A DNA stretch of 64,000 bases from Streptomyces sp. NRRL S-1022 (GTDB taxonomy: Bacteria > Actinomycetota > Actinomycetes > Streptomycetales > Streptomycetaceae): assembly GCF_000720135.1 (NCBI RefSeq), contig NZ_JOIU01000010.1, forward strand, positions 139,114 to 203,113, read 5' to 3'. The translations under genes were made by a program, and so were the position numbers. The notes beneath the pieces are model-generated. The model was given only the letters and a program-made list of their open reading frames with translations. It did not search any database and was not told the DNA's origin. Positions 9,223 through 18,023 of the stretch are shown here, piece by piece; position 1 is the first letter of the stretch; every line of letters begins with the position of its first letter.

Positions 9223-10479
9223 GTGGCCACGACCCCCGCCCCGCCCCAGGCCCCGCCGAAGCCCACCTGGGACCCCAGGAGACCGCAGCCGCCCTTCCCC
9301 TGGCTGCGCCCGACCATCCGCATACGGCTGACGCTGCTGTACGGCGGCATGTTCCTGATCGCCGGCATCCTGCTGCTGTCGATCATCTACCTGCTCGCCG
9401 CCCAGGCGATCAGCACCGGCAACCAGCCGCTGTTCAAGATCGTCAGTGGTTCGGCGATCAAGGTCACCAGTGACAACTGCCCCGCGGTCACCGCGATCAA
9501 CTCCGGTCCGGTGCCGCTGTCGGACTTCAACGACGCGATCGCCCACTGTGTGGACCAGCAGCGCCAGGGGGCCCTGGACAACCTGCTCAGCCGCTCCCTG
9601 CTGGCCCTGCTGGGCCTCGCCGTGATCGCCTTCGCGTTCGGCTACGCGATGGCCGGCCGCGTGCTGTCCCCGCTCGGCCGCATCACCCGCACCGCCCGGC
9701 AGGTGGCCGGCTCGGACCTGTCCCGCCGTATCGAGCTGGACGGCCCGGACGACGAGCTGAAGGAGCTGGCGGACACCTTCGACGACATGCTGGAGCGGCT
9801 CCAGCGGGCCTTCACCGCCCAGCAGCGCTTCGTCGGCAACGCCTCGCACGAGCTGCGCACCCCGCTCGCGATCAACAGGACGCTCCTCGAAGTGCACCTG
9901 TCGGATCCGCACGCGCCGGTGGAACTCCAGCAGCTCGGCAAGACGCTGCTCGCCACCAACGAGCGCAGCGAACAGCTGGTCGAGGGGTTGCTGCTGCTCG
10001 CCCGCAGTGACAACCAGATCGTCGAGCGCAAGCCGGTCGACCTGGCCGAGGTCGCCACCCAGGCCGTCGACCAGGTGCACGCCGAGGCGGAGGCCAAGGG
10101 CGTCGCGATCCGCGGTGAGCGCAAGCCGGCCGTGGTACAGGGCAACGGCGTGCTGCTGGAGCGGATCGCGCTGAACCTCGTCCAGAACGCCGTGCGGTAC
10201 AACGTTCCTGAGAAGGGCTGGGTCGAGGTGGCCACCGAGGTCCGGCACGGACAGGCGGTGCTGACGGTCACGAACACGGGACCGGTGGTGCCGGCGTACG
10301 AGATCGACAACCTCTTCGAGCCGTTCCGGCGGCTGCGCACCGAGCGCACCGGCAGCGACAAGGGGGTGGGTCTCGGCCTGTCGATCGTCCGGTCCGTGGC
10401 CCGGGCGCACGGCGGCCACATCCAGGCCCAGCCCCGAGAAGGCGGTGGTCTGGTGATGCGCGTCACCTTCCCGATGTGA
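9223..10479 (+). CDS. cutS: Sensor histidine kinase CutS
   Basis: 418-residue membrane kinase. A proline-rich cytoplasmic tail (1-30) precedes TM1 (about 36-60), then an extracytoplasmic loop of some 70 residues, TM2 (about 128-150), HAMP, and a kinase core with phospho-acceptor His209 in NASHELRTPLAIN, the N box NLVQNAVRYN, DNLFEPF and GVGLGLSIVRSVARAHGG. The outer loop holds exactly two cysteines, Cys86 and Cys109, which could form a disulfide and sense redox or folding conditions outside the membrane. It is co-transcribed with cutR. Confidence 0.88.
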   Translation: MATTPAPPQAPPKPTWDPRRPQPPFPWLRPTIRIRLTLLYGGMFLIAGILLLSIIYLLAAQAISTGNQPLFKIVSGSAIKVTSDNCPAVTAINSGPVPLSDFNDAIAHCVDQQRQGALDNLLSRSLLALLGLAVIAFAFGYAMAGRVLSPLGRITRTARQVAGSDLSRRIELDGPDDELKELADTFDDMLERLQRAFTAQQRFVGNASHELRTPLAINRTLLEVHLSDPHAPVELQQLGKTLLATNERSEQLVEGLLLLARSDNQIVERKPVDLAEVATQAVDQVHAEAEAKGVAIRGERKPAVVQGNGVLLERIALNLVQNAVRYNVPEKGWVEVATEVRHGQAVLTVTNTGPVVPAYEIDNLFEPFRRLRTERTGSDKGVGLGLSIVRSVARAHGGHIQAQPREGGGLVMRVTFPM

Positions 10480-10871
10480 CCGAAAACGACACACGCGGAG
10501 GATGTTCGCTTCACGCGGAATTTTCCGACCGTCGGACGGAGTTCTTCCTGTGTGATCGATCACATGGGCGGAATTCCGGCCATGTACGCACAGTGATCAT
10601 GACAGAAGGTGGAAAGCCGGGAAAGTCCTGGTTTTCAGGGCTCTTGATCACGGGAAGTACACGGTGAGGCGCCTTTGAGGTGCGGCATTCGAACCGTGTA
10701 CGGTCCTCACCGCCATCCAAGCCGATCAGTCTTCAGAGGTCGGGTTGGGTGTCGATTGAGTAACAGACCTTGATGTGAGGCAAAATCTCCGCCTCAGGTC
10801 GGGCACAAGTCCGGCCTCTCACGCGTTACGTGCGCTGGAGACACCGCAGACACCCAGAGGGGGAGAGCGAT
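10480..10871. other. Intergenic region cutS - DUF4193 gene
   Basis: About 390 bases, less GC-rich than the genes around it. It holds one perfect palindrome (10551-10564) and several GATCA-containing words (near 10593 and 10645). I see no gene; the long region suggests regulated expression of the DUF4193 gene. Confidence 0.5.
10551..10564. promoter_or_regulatory. Perfect 14-bp palindrome TGTGATCGATCACA
   Basis: Two TGTGA half-sites face each other across TCGA. It resembles a CRP/FNR-type site but has a four-base rather than six-base spacer. It lies about 70 bases after cutS and 300 bases before the DUF4193 gene. The binding protein is unknown. Confidence 0.4.
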
Positions 10872-11168
10872 ATGGCAACCGATTACGACACTCCACGCAA
10901 GACCGACGACGACGTCGACTCGGACAGCCTTGAAGAGCTGAAGGCCAGGCGGAACGACAAGTCCACCTCGTCGGTGGACGTCGACGAGTTCGAGGCCGCC
11001 GAGGGCCTCGAACTGCCCGGAGCCGACCTCTCGAACGAGGAGCTGGCCGTCCGGGTGCTGCCCAAGCAGCAGGACGAGTTCACCTGCATGAGCTGCTTCC
11101 TGGTGCACCACCGCAGCCAGCTGGCCCGAGAGAAGAACGGTCAGCCGATCTGCCGCGACTGCGACTGA
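10872..11168 (+). CDS. DUF4193 family zinc-ribbon-like protein
   Basis: 98-residue actinobacterial protein, very acidic in its first two thirds (TDDDVDSDSLEELKARR), ending with a four-cysteine cluster CMSC...CRDCD that probably binds a metal. The ATG at 10872 has GGGGGAGAG upstream; an earlier in-frame ATG at 10830 lacks a ribosome site. The length and cysteine pattern are standard for DUF4193. No biochemical function is established. The next gene starts 13 bases later. Confidence 0.9.
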   Translation: MATDYDTPRKTDDDVDSDSLEELKARRNDKSTSSVDVDEFEAAEGLELPGADLSNEELAVRVLPKQQDEFTCMSCFLVHHRSQLAREKNGQPICRDCD

Positions 11169-11181
11169 GGACGGGTCGGCC

Positions 11182-12096
11182 ATGTCTGGCTCGACCCCTC
11201 CTCGGAAGCGCCGTTTCCCCCTGTGGAAAGCGGACAAAGGGCCGGCGGACGGCCCGCACGGCACGCGTGACGACGGGCGGGGCTCATCCGGAGCGGGAGC
11301 CTCGCTCGGGCCGGCGCCCGACCGGGACGGCCTGCCGGCGCCGGCAGGGCATCCCGCGCCCGTCGCCCGGCGCCGGGCGGCGGCCATCGGTGAGAAGGCC
11401 CGGGAACTGACCCGGGAAGGCGCCCGCAGGGGCGGCAGCCACGCTCGCGCGGGGCTGGCGTACCTCGCGGACCGCATCATCGAGATGGCCCCGCGCATCC
11501 CCGTACGCGACCTCGCGACCCTGCGCAGGCAGTTCCCCGGGCTCGGCCCCGAGGAACTCGCCGACAAACTGGTGGCGGGCGCGGCGGGTGGCACCTCCGC
11601 GGTCGGAGCCGGGATCGGAGCGGCGGCGATGCTGCCCGTGCCGCCGGCCATGCCGACCGAGCTGGCCGCCGAGATCACCGGGGTCGCCGCGATCGAGCTG
11701 AAGCTGATCGCCGAACTGCACGAGGTCTACGGGGTCCGCCCGCCGGGCGCCCTCAGGGACCGCACCACCGCGTATCTGTCCTCCTGGTCGGAGGAGCGCG
11801 GGGTCGACGTGATGAAGCCGTCGACGTACGACACGGCCCTGGGCGGCCGGATGAAGCGCCGACTGCGCCAGCAGATCATGAAACGGATGGTCCGCGACCT
11901 GCCCAACCTGATGCCGTTCATGGTCGGAGCCGCGGTCGGGGCGGTCATGAACCGCCGCGACACCAGAAGAGTCGCGGCCCGTGTCCGGGCCGACCTGCGC
12001 AAGATCCAGGTGCCCTGGGACGCGCTCCCCGAGCTGCCGCCCCTGGAGAAGCCGGCCGAACCCCTGGAGCTGCGCGAGCCGCCCGGCGGTCTCTAG
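11182..12096 (+). CDS. Conserved hypothetical protein with glycine/alanine-rich hydrophobic segments (304 aa)
   Basis: The first 75 residues are basic and proline-rich (MSGSTPPRKRRFPLWK), likely disordered. The middle has a hydrophobic stretch GAAGGTSAVGAGIGAAAMLP, and another (MPFMVGAAVGAVMN) lies near residue 260. A segment of helices (TELAAEITGVAAIELKLIAE) and a basic C-terminus (RVRADLRKIQVPW) follow. It may be a peripheral or membrane-anchored protein. I know no family function. It follows the DUF4193 gene closely and converges on the DUF3093 gene with only four bases between the stops. Confidence 0.75.
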   Translation: MSGSTPPRKRRFPLWKADKGPADGPHGTRDDGRGSSGAGASLGPAPDRDGLPAPAGHPAPVARRRAAAIGEKARELTREGARRGGSHARAGLAYLADRIIEMAPRIPVRDLATLRRQFPGLGPEELADKLVAGAAGGTSAVGAGIGAAAMLPVPPAMPTELAAEITGVAAIELKLIAELHEVYGVRPPGALRDRTTAYLSSWSEERGVDVMKPSTYDTALGGRMKRRLRQQIMKRMVRDLPNLMPFMVGAAVGAVMNRRDTRRVAARVRADLRKIQVPWDALPELPPLEKPAEPLELREPPGGL

Positions 12097-12100
12097 CGCC

Positions 12101-12565
12101 TCAGGCCTGCGCCGTCCGTGCCGCCTCGATGGCCGCGGCCAGCCGCTCCGGCTCCCGCGTCGACAGGTACAGGTACGGCGTCGGGTCCTGCGGGTCCGTG
12201 ACCTCCACCCGCAGCGCCCCCGGGATGTAGGCGCGCAGCAGCAGGAAGGCGCGGGTGTCGGCCTTGTACGTCCGCCAGGCGCGGGCCTCCTCCGCGTCCA
12301 GCACCTCCATCGCACCCAGCGCCGCCACCGGGATCTTCGCCTCGCCCGCGATCAGGGAGTCGCCCACGACCCGGATGCGCGGGGAGCCGTACGCGCTGGC
12401 CACCACGGCCGCGGCCGCCGTACCGCCGACCAGGCCGCCGAGCAGCGGCAGGGTGCCGAAGGGCAGCAGGATCAGGGCGAACGAGACGCCCACCAGGAAG
12501 CTGATCAGCCACCACGAGCGGGGGGCGGTGAGGCGTTCTTCGTAGGGGGTGGCGGAGAGCTGCAT
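12101..12565 (-). CDS. DUF3093 family membrane protein
   Basis: 154-residue protein starting MQLSATPYEERLTAPRSWW, with two adjacent transmembrane helices (about 20-62) and a cytoplasmic C-terminal domain carrying YLYLSTREPERLAAAIEAAR. This layout (YEERL, W-rich start, two TMs, STR-x-P motif) is the DUF3093 pattern in actinobacteria. The start at 12565 was chosen because the conserved domain begins there; the open frame runs ten codons further. Divergent from the thioesterase gene. Confidence 0.85.
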   Translation of the reverse strand: MQLSATPYEERLTAPRSWWLISFLVGVSFALILLPFGTLPLLGGLVGGTAAAAVVASAYGSPRIRVVGDSLIAGEAKIPVAALGAMEVLDAEEARAWRTYKADTRAFLLLRAYIPGALRVEVTDPQDPTPYLYLSTREPERLAAAIEAARTAQA

Positions 12566-12677
12566 GGAGCCAAGCTTGGCACGGGATCCGCACACCGCCG
12601 GAGTCGGGGCGTTCAGCGCGCAGCGCTGCCGTACAGGGCGGTGGTGGGTGACGGGCGGGCGGGTAAGGTCTGCGGCT

Positions 12678-13262
12678 GTGAGTGGTAGTTCCGCAGCTCT
12701 TCAGCCTCCCGCCGACGCGGGGAAACCGGTACGGCACCCCGACGCGCCTGCGCCCGGGGAGCTTCTCGGCGCCCATTACGAACACTGTTTCGGGTGCGGC
12801 CCCGGACAGCCGCACGGACTGCACCTGGAGGCCCGCGCCGGTGAGGGCGTCTCGCTGACCGCCGAGTTCACCGTGCAGCCCGCCCACCAGGGCGCCCCCG
12901 GCCTCGCGCACGGGGGAGTGCTCGCCACGGCCCTGGACGAGACCCTCGGCTCGCTGAACTGGCTGCTGCGGACCATCGCCGTCACCGGACGGCTGGAGAC
13001 GGACTTCGTGCGGCCCGTGCCAGTAGGTACCACGCTGTACCTGGAGGCCGAGGTCACGGCCGTTGCCGGGCGGAAGATCTACTGCACGGCCGCCGGGCGC
13101 CTCGACGGCCCCGGCGGACCGCTCGCCGTACGCGCCGACGCCCTCTTCGTCGAGGTCAAGGTCGACCACTTCATCGACCACGGCCGCGAGGAGGAGATCC
13201 AGGCCGCCATGAGCGACCCCGACCAGATCCGGCGCGCCCGCGCCTTCGAGGTGAACCCGTGA
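12678..13262 (+). CDS. Hot-dog fold thioesterase (PaaI/YbgC-like)
   Basis: 194-residue predicted acyl-CoA thioesterase. The N-terminus has HCFGCGPGQPHGLHLEA, then the catalytic-helix region GLAHGGVLATALDETLG, in which the HGG and Asp fit the PaaI-type active site, and ETDFVRPVPVGTTLYLEAEV. The substrate is unknown. The GTG at 12678 follows GGTAAGG. The stop overlaps the GTG of dut by four bases (GTGA), so the two are translationally coupled. Confidence 0.85.
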   Translation: MSGSSAALQPPADAGKPVRHPDAPAPGELLGAHYEHCFGCGPGQPHGLHLEARAGEGVSLTAEFTVQPAHQGAPGLAHGGVLATALDETLGSLNWLLRTIAVTGRLETDFVRPVPVGTTLYLEAEVTAVAGRKIYCTAAGRLDGPGGPLAVRADALFVEVKVDHFIDHGREEEIQAAMSDPDQIRRARAFEVNP

Positions 13263-13810
13263 GCCGCGACCCGCTGAACGTGCTGATCAGGCGCGTCGAT
13301 CCGGACGTACCGCTTCCGGCGTACGAGCATCCCGGGGACGCCGGAGCCGATCTGCGCACCACCGAGGCGTGCGAGCTGGAGCCCGGTGAGCGGGCCGTTC
13401 TGCCCACGGGGGTGTCGATCGCCCTGCCCGACGGGTACGCGGCCTTCGTGCATCCGCGTTCCGGCCTCGCCGCCCGCTGCGGTGTCGCCCTCGTGAATGC
13501 CCCGGGGACGGTCGATGCCGGGTACCGTGGGGAGATCAAGGTGATCGTGGTGAATCTCGACCCGCGCGAGAGCGTGCGGTTCGAGCGCTTCGACCGGATT
13601 GCCCAACTGGTCGTCCAGCAGGTCGAGAAGGTCCGCTTCCAGGAGGTCGCGGAGCTTCCCGGCTCGGCGCGGGCCGAGGGGGGCTTCGGGTCCACCGGCG
13701 GCCACGCCGCGGTGGGCGGCGGGAGCGGCACAAGCGGTCAGGCCGCCGAGGGCGGTCCGACGGGTGGGAATCGATACGCTTCGGTCGTATCCGACCGGGA
13801 AGGACAGTGA
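13259..13810 (+). CDS. dut: Deoxyuridine 5'-triphosphate nucleotidohydrolase
   Basis: 183-residue dUTPase converting dUTP to dUMP and pyrophosphate, keeping uracil out of DNA and feeding dTMP synthesis. The five trimeric-dUTPase motifs are present: HPGDAGADL, HPRSGLAARCGV, NAPGTVDAGYRGEIKV, RFDRIAQLVV and the C-terminal GGFGSTGGH. The last 30 residues after that arm (VGGGSGTSGQAAEGGPTGGN) form a Gly-rich tail beyond the normal end. It is coupled to the upstream thioesterase by a GTGA overlap. Confidence 0.95.
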   Translation: MSRDPLNVLIRRVDPDVPLPAYEHPGDAGADLRTTEACELEPGERAVLPTGVSIALPDGYAAFVHPRSGLAARCGVALVNAPGTVDAGYRGEIKVIVVNLDPRESVRFERFDRIAQLVVQQVEKVRFQEVAELPGSARAEGGFGSTGGHAAVGGGSGTSGQAAEGGPTGGNRYASVVSDREGQ

Positions 13811-13811
13811 C

Positions 13812-14573
13812 GTGTTCGGACGTCGCAAGAAGAAGGGTGCCGCCGAGGACGCGGCCGGCGAGGCCGAGCAGGTCGTCGACAGCGTCGACACCGAGGCGGA
13901 CGAGGAGGAGGCCGGGCGCGAGCGCGTCCGGCTGGAGCCCGGGCCCCGGCCCGACGGTCCGTGGGACAGCAGCGAGGTGCGCGACCCGGCCGAGGGCCGC
14001 GTGGACCTCGGCGGTCTGTTCGTGCCGGGCGTCGACGGCATGGAGCTGCGGGTCGAGGTCGCCGGTGACGCCATCGTCGCCGCGACCGTCGTGCTGCGCG
14101 ACAGCGCCATCCAGCTCCAGGCGTTCGCCGCGCCCAAGCGCGAGGGCATCTGGGGCGAGGTCCGCGAGGAGATCGCGTCCGGTATCACCCAGCAGGGTGG
14201 CATCGTCGACGAGGTCGAGGGCCCGCTCGGGTGGGAGCTGCGGGCCCAGGTGCCGGTGCAGCTGCCCGACGGCACCGGCGGCTTCCAGGTCGTACGGTTC
14301 GTCGGCGTGGACGGTCCGCGCTGGTTCCTGCGCGGTGTGATCTCCGGCCAGGGCGCGGTGCAGCCGCAGGCGGCCGGGCTGCTGGAGCAGATCTTCCGGG
14401 ACACCGTCGTGGTCCGCGGCGAGGGCCCGATGGCCCCGCGCGACCCGATCGTCCTGAAGCTGCCCAACGACGCGCAGATGGTCCCCGAGGGGGTCCAGCA
14501 GGAGGAGGGCTCGCGCTTCTCCGGCGGGATGGGGCAGTTGCAGCGGGGTCCCGAGATCACCGAGGTCCGCTGA
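13812..14573 (+). CDS. DUF3710 domain-containing protein
   Basis: 253-residue protein starting MFGRRKKKGAAED, with an acidic first 50 residues and then a compact domain (about 65-240) containing VDLGGLFVPGVDGMELRVEV and RWFLRGVISGQGA. DUF3710 is found next to dut and OB-fold genes in actinobacteria; its function is unknown. The GTG start two bases after the dut stop has GGAAGGA upstream, so it belongs to the dut operon. Confidence 0.9.
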   Translation: MFGRRKKKGAAEDAAGEAEQVVDSVDTEADEEEAGRERVRLEPGPRPDGPWDSSEVRDPAEGRVDLGGLFVPGVDGMELRVEVAGDAIVAATVVLRDSAIQLQAFAAPKREGIWGEVREEIASGITQQGGIVDEVEGPLGWELRAQVPVQLPDGTGGFQVVRFVGVDGPRWFLRGVISGQGAVQPQAAGLLEQIFRDTVVVRGEGPMAPRDPIVLKLPNDAQMVPEGVQQEEGSRFSGGMGQLQRGPEITEVR

Positions 14574-14669
14574 CGGCGTCAGCAGCGATACACGGGCCGT
14601 GCCTCCCAGGGGGTGCGGTCCGTTCTCTTGCGGCGGCGCGCCGTTGGGACGCCCGGCCGTCGCCGGAGA

Positions 14670-15345
14670 CGGGGACCGCCGTCGTGCGCGCGCTGCGCGG
14701 AGTTCCCCACGAGGTGTCCCGCGGGGAACTCGTGGCTCTGGAAGGCTCGTGGCCCTGGAAGGGCGGTCGGGGTCCGGCGGTACCACCCTGCTGAACATCG
14801 TCGGCGGGCTGGACATCCCGGACCAGGGCCGGGTGGAGGCCGAGGGCCGGGATCTCGCCCGGCTCGCCCGGCTCGGCCAGAGCGGGCTGCTGCGGCCGCG
14901 CAGGGACCGGAGCGGCTTCGTCGTCCGGTCCTTCGGTCCCGGACCCCTCCCGACCACCGCCGAGAACGTGGGCGTACCCCTGCGGTCGCGCACGCGGCCC
15001 AGCGGCCCGGGGAGCTGCCCGGCGGCCGGCAGCGGCGGGTCGCCATCGCACGGGCCCCCGCCAACCGGCCGGCGCTGCTCGTCGCCGACGAGCCGACCGG
15101 CCGGCTCCACGGCGAGACCGGGCACGCCGTCATGGAGCCGCTGCGGCCGTCGTCCGCAGCGAGCGGTCCGCCGCGCTCGGCTCCGCTCACGCGGGGGAAC
15201 CTCCTCCATCCGTCCTGTCCGCTCACGCGCGGGGCCCCACCCGTCCTGGTCGCCACGCATGACACGGCCCTGCTGGACCCGGCCGGCCGGGTGCCGGGAG
15301 CTGCGCGACGGGGAGATCACCGGGCACCGGGCCCCGGCCCGCCGC
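14670..15345 (+). pseudogene. Decayed ABC transporter ATP-binding protein (LolD/MacB type)
   Basis: Pieces of an ABC ATPase are readable only by changing frame. VVRALRGVPHEVSRGELVALEG lies in one frame, LLNIVGGLDIPDQGRVEAEG in a second, and VAIARAPANRPALLVADEPT plus PVLVATHDTALLD in a third. The first shift coincides with a 17-bp tandem duplication (14729-14745 and 14746-14762, 16 of 17 identical). Walker A reads GRSGSGGTTLL, so the essential Lys is gone, and the signature LSGGQ has become LPGGR. A low-complexity repeat-like insertion lies around 15170-15235. No permease partner is nearby. Clearly non-functional. Confidence 0.85.
14729..14762. repeat. 17-bp tandem duplication in the ABC ATPase pseudogene
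   Basis: CTCGTGGCTCTGGAAGG is followed directly by CTCGTGGCCCTGGAAGG. Seventeen is not a multiple of three, so it shifts the reading frame just before Walker A. Removing one unit restores the continuous reading GELVALEGRSGSG. Confidence 0.85.
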
Positions 15346-15464
15346 GCTGCCCGTCAGGGTCGCGTCAAAGTTGCCCGCCGCTCGCCCGTCCGTCCCGGTC
15401 GCCGTGATCTCCGGCCGTAAGGTCGGCCCTGCGCAGGGAACAGGCACGGGAAGACAATGGGGCC

Positions 15465-18023
15465 ATGGCACGCGGCAAGCTTCGGATCTACCTCGGCGCG
15501 GCGCCGGGCGTGGGCAAGACCTACGCCATGCTTGCCGAGGCGCACCGCCGGGTGGAGCGGGGCACCGACTGCGTCGTCGCGTTCGTGGAGCACTACGACC
15601 GGCCGCGCACCGAGGTGCTGCTGCACGGCCTGGAGCAGGTGCCGCGCCGGCAACTGGAGTACCGGGGGACCGTCCACGGCGAGATGGACGTCGACGCCGT
15701 GCTGCGCCGGGCGCCCGCCGTGGCCCTGGTGGACGAGCTGGCCCACACCAACGTCCCCGGCTCCCGCAACGCCAAGCGCTGGCAGGACGTCGAGGAACTG
15801 CTCGCCGCCGGCATCGACGTGGTCTCCACGGTCAACATCCAGCACCTGGAGTCACTCGGCGACGTCGTGGAGTCGATCACCGGGGTGCGCCGCCGCGAGA
15901 CCGTCCCCGACGAGGTCGTCCGCCGCGCCGACCAGATCGAGCTGGTCGACATGTCCCCGCAGGCCCTGCGGCGCCGCATGGCGCACGGCAACATCTACCA
16001 GCCCGACAAGGTCGACGCGGCCCTGTCCAACTACTTCCGCCCCGGCAACCTCACCGCCCTGCGCGAGCTGGCGCTGCTGTGGGTGGCCGACCGGGTCGAC
16101 GAGTACCTGAACGCGTACCGCAGCGAGCACCGGGTCTCGAAGATATGGGGCTCCCGGGAGCGGATCGTGGTCGGCCTGACCGGCGGCCCCGAGGGACGCA
16201 CCCTGATCCGGCGTGCCGCGCGGCTCGCCGAGAAGGGCGCCGGCGGCGAGGTCCTCGCCGTCTACATCGCCCGCAGCGACGGGCTGACCTCGGCCTCCCC
16301 GAAGGAACTGGCCGTCCAGCGCACCCTGGTCGAGGACCTCGGCGGCACCTTCCACCACGTGGTCGGCGACGACGTCCCGGCCGACCTGCTGGACTTCGCC
16401 CGCGGGGTGAACGCCACCCAGATCGTGCTCGGCTCCTCGCGCCGCAAGGCCTGGCAGTACGTCTTCGGGCCCGGTGTCGGCGCCACGGTGGCCCGGGACT
16501 CCGGCCCCGACCTGGACGTGCACATCGTCACCCATGAGGAGGTCGCCAAGGGCCGGGGGCTGCCCGTGGCCCGCGGCGGCCGGCTCGGGAGGGCCCGGAT
16601 CGTCTGGGGCTGGGCGGTCGGCCTGACCGGACCCGCGGTCCTCGCGGTGCTGCTGACCGGCGCCGGCCTGGGCCTCGCCAACGACATGCTGCTGTTCCTG
16701 GCCGTCACGGTCGCCGCGGCCCTGCTCGGCGGTCTGCTGCCCGCGCTGGCCTCGGCGGCCTTCGGCTCGCTGCTGCTGAACTACTTCTACACCCCGCCGC
16801 TGCACCGGCTGACCGTCGCCGACCCCCGGAACATCGTCGCCATCGCGATCTTCTTCGGGGTCGGCATGGCGGTCGCCTCGGTGGTCGACCTCGCCGCCCG
16901 GCGCACCCACCAGGCCGCCCGGCTGCGCGCCGAGTCCGAGATCCTGTCCTTCCTCGCCGGGAACGTGCTGCGCGGCGAGACCAGCCTGGAGGAACTGCTG
17001 GAACGGGTCCGCGAGACCTTCGCCATGGAGTCGGCCGCCCTGCTGGAACGCGAGAGCGACGTGGCGCCCTGGACCTGCGCGGGCCGCGCCGGCGTGGGAC
17101 CGCCGCTGGAGCGGCCCGAGGACGCCGACGTCGACATGCCGGTGGGCGAGCACATGGCGCTCGCGCTCACCGGCCGGGTGCTGCCCGCCGAGGACCGCCG
17201 GGTGCTGGCCGCGTTCGCCGCCCAGGCCGCTGTCGTACTCGACCGCAGGAGGCTCCTGGAGGAGGCCGACCGGGCCCGCGCGCTCGCCGAGGGCAACCGC
17301 ATCCGCACCGCCCTGCTGGCCGCCGTCAGCCACGACCTGCGCACCCCGCTGGCCGGCATCAAGGCCGCCGTGTCGTCCCTGCGCTCCGAGGACGTGGCCT
17401 GGTCCGAGGAGGACCGGGCGGAGCTGCTGGAGGGCATCGAGGAGGGCGCCGACCGGCTCGACCACCTCGTCGGCAACCTGCTCGACATGTCCCGCCTCCA
17501 GACCGGTACGGTCACGCCGCTGATCCGCGAGATCGACGTGGACGAGGTCGTACCGATGGCCCTGGGCGGCGTACCCGAGGACAGCGTCGGGCTGGACGTG
17601 CCCGAGACGCTGCCGATGGTCGCCGTCGACCCGGGGCTGCTGGAGCGGTCGGTGGCCAACCTGGTGGAGAACGCCGTCAAGTACAGCCCGCGCGGGGGGC
17701 GCGTCCTGGTGGCCGCGAGTGCCCTCGCCGACCGCGTCGAGGTGCGCGTGGTGGACCGCGGGCCGGGCGTGCCGGACGAAGCGAAGGATCGTATCTTCGA
17801 GCCGTTCCAGCGGTACGGTGACGCTCCGCGCGGTGCCGGCGTCGGGCTCGGCCTCGCCGTCGCCCGGGGCTTCGCCGAGGCCATGGGCGGCACCCTGACC
17901 GCGGAGGACACGCCGGGGGGCGGGCTCACCATGGTGCTCACCCTCCGCGCGGCCGGAGCACGTCCCGAGCCCCTACCCGCCGGGGCTTCCGGCGCCGAAC
18001 CAGAGAGGCGGACCCTATGCTGA
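15465..18023 (+). CDS. kdpD: Sensor histidine kinase KdpD
   Basis: 852-residue K+/turgor-responsive kinase. Domain order: KdpD N-domain (1-210) with Walker A GAAPGVGKT (11-19) and DELAHTN; universal-stress-like domain (about 230-365); four clustered TM helices (about 380-475, DUF4118); GAF-like segment; and a kinase core with His623 in SHDLRTPLAGIKAA, NLVENAVKYS and GVGLGLAVARGFAEAMGG. All parts of a full KdpD are present. No kdpFABC transporter genes lie in the window, so it may regulate a distant kdp operon or the nearby K+-handling genes. It overlaps kdpE by seven bases. Confidence 0.94.
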   Translation: MARGKLRIYLGAAPGVGKTYAMLAEAHRRVERGTDCVVAFVEHYDRPRTEVLLHGLEQVPRRQLEYRGTVHGEMDVDAVLRRAPAVALVDELAHTNVPGSRNAKRWQDVEELLAAGIDVVSTVNIQHLESLGDVVESITGVRRRETVPDEVVRRADQIELVDMSPQALRRRMAHGNIYQPDKVDAALSNYFRPGNLTALRELALLWVADRVDEYLNAYRSEHRVSKIWGSRERIVVGLTGGPEGRTLIRRAARLAEKGAGGEVLAVYIARSDGLTSASPKELAVQRTLVEDLGGTFHHVVGDDVPADLLDFARGVNATQIVLGSSRRKAWQYVFGPGVGATVARDSGPDLDVHIVTHEEVAKGRGLPVARGGRLGRARIVWGWAVGLTGPAVLAVLLTGAGLGLANDMLLFLAVTVAAALLGGLLPALASAAFGSLLLNYFYTPPLHRLTVADPRNIVAIAIFFGVGMAVASVVDLAARRTHQAARLRAESEILSFLAGNVLRGETSLEELLERVRETFAMESAALLERESDVAPWTCAGRAGVGPPLERPEDADVDMPVGEHMALALTGRVLPAEDRRVLAAFAAQAAVVLDRRRLLEEADRARALAEGNRIRTALLAAVSHDLRTPLAGIKAAVSSLRSEDVAWSEEDRAELLEGIEEGADRLDHLVGNLLDMSRLQTGTVTPLIREIDVDEVVPMALGGVPEDSVGLDVPETLPMVAVDPGLLERSVANLVENAVKYSPRGGRVLVAASALADRVEVRVVDRGPGVPDEAKDRIFEPFQRYGDAPRGAGVGLGLAVARGFAEAMGGTLTAEDTPGGGLTMVLTLRAAGARPEPLPAGASGAEPERRTLC

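Noticed and set aside
14613..15420. Long open frames that could be called genes across the ABC ATPase remnant
   Set aside because: Homology to ABC ATPases jumps between three frames and the Walker A Lys is absent; the long frames result from high GC content.
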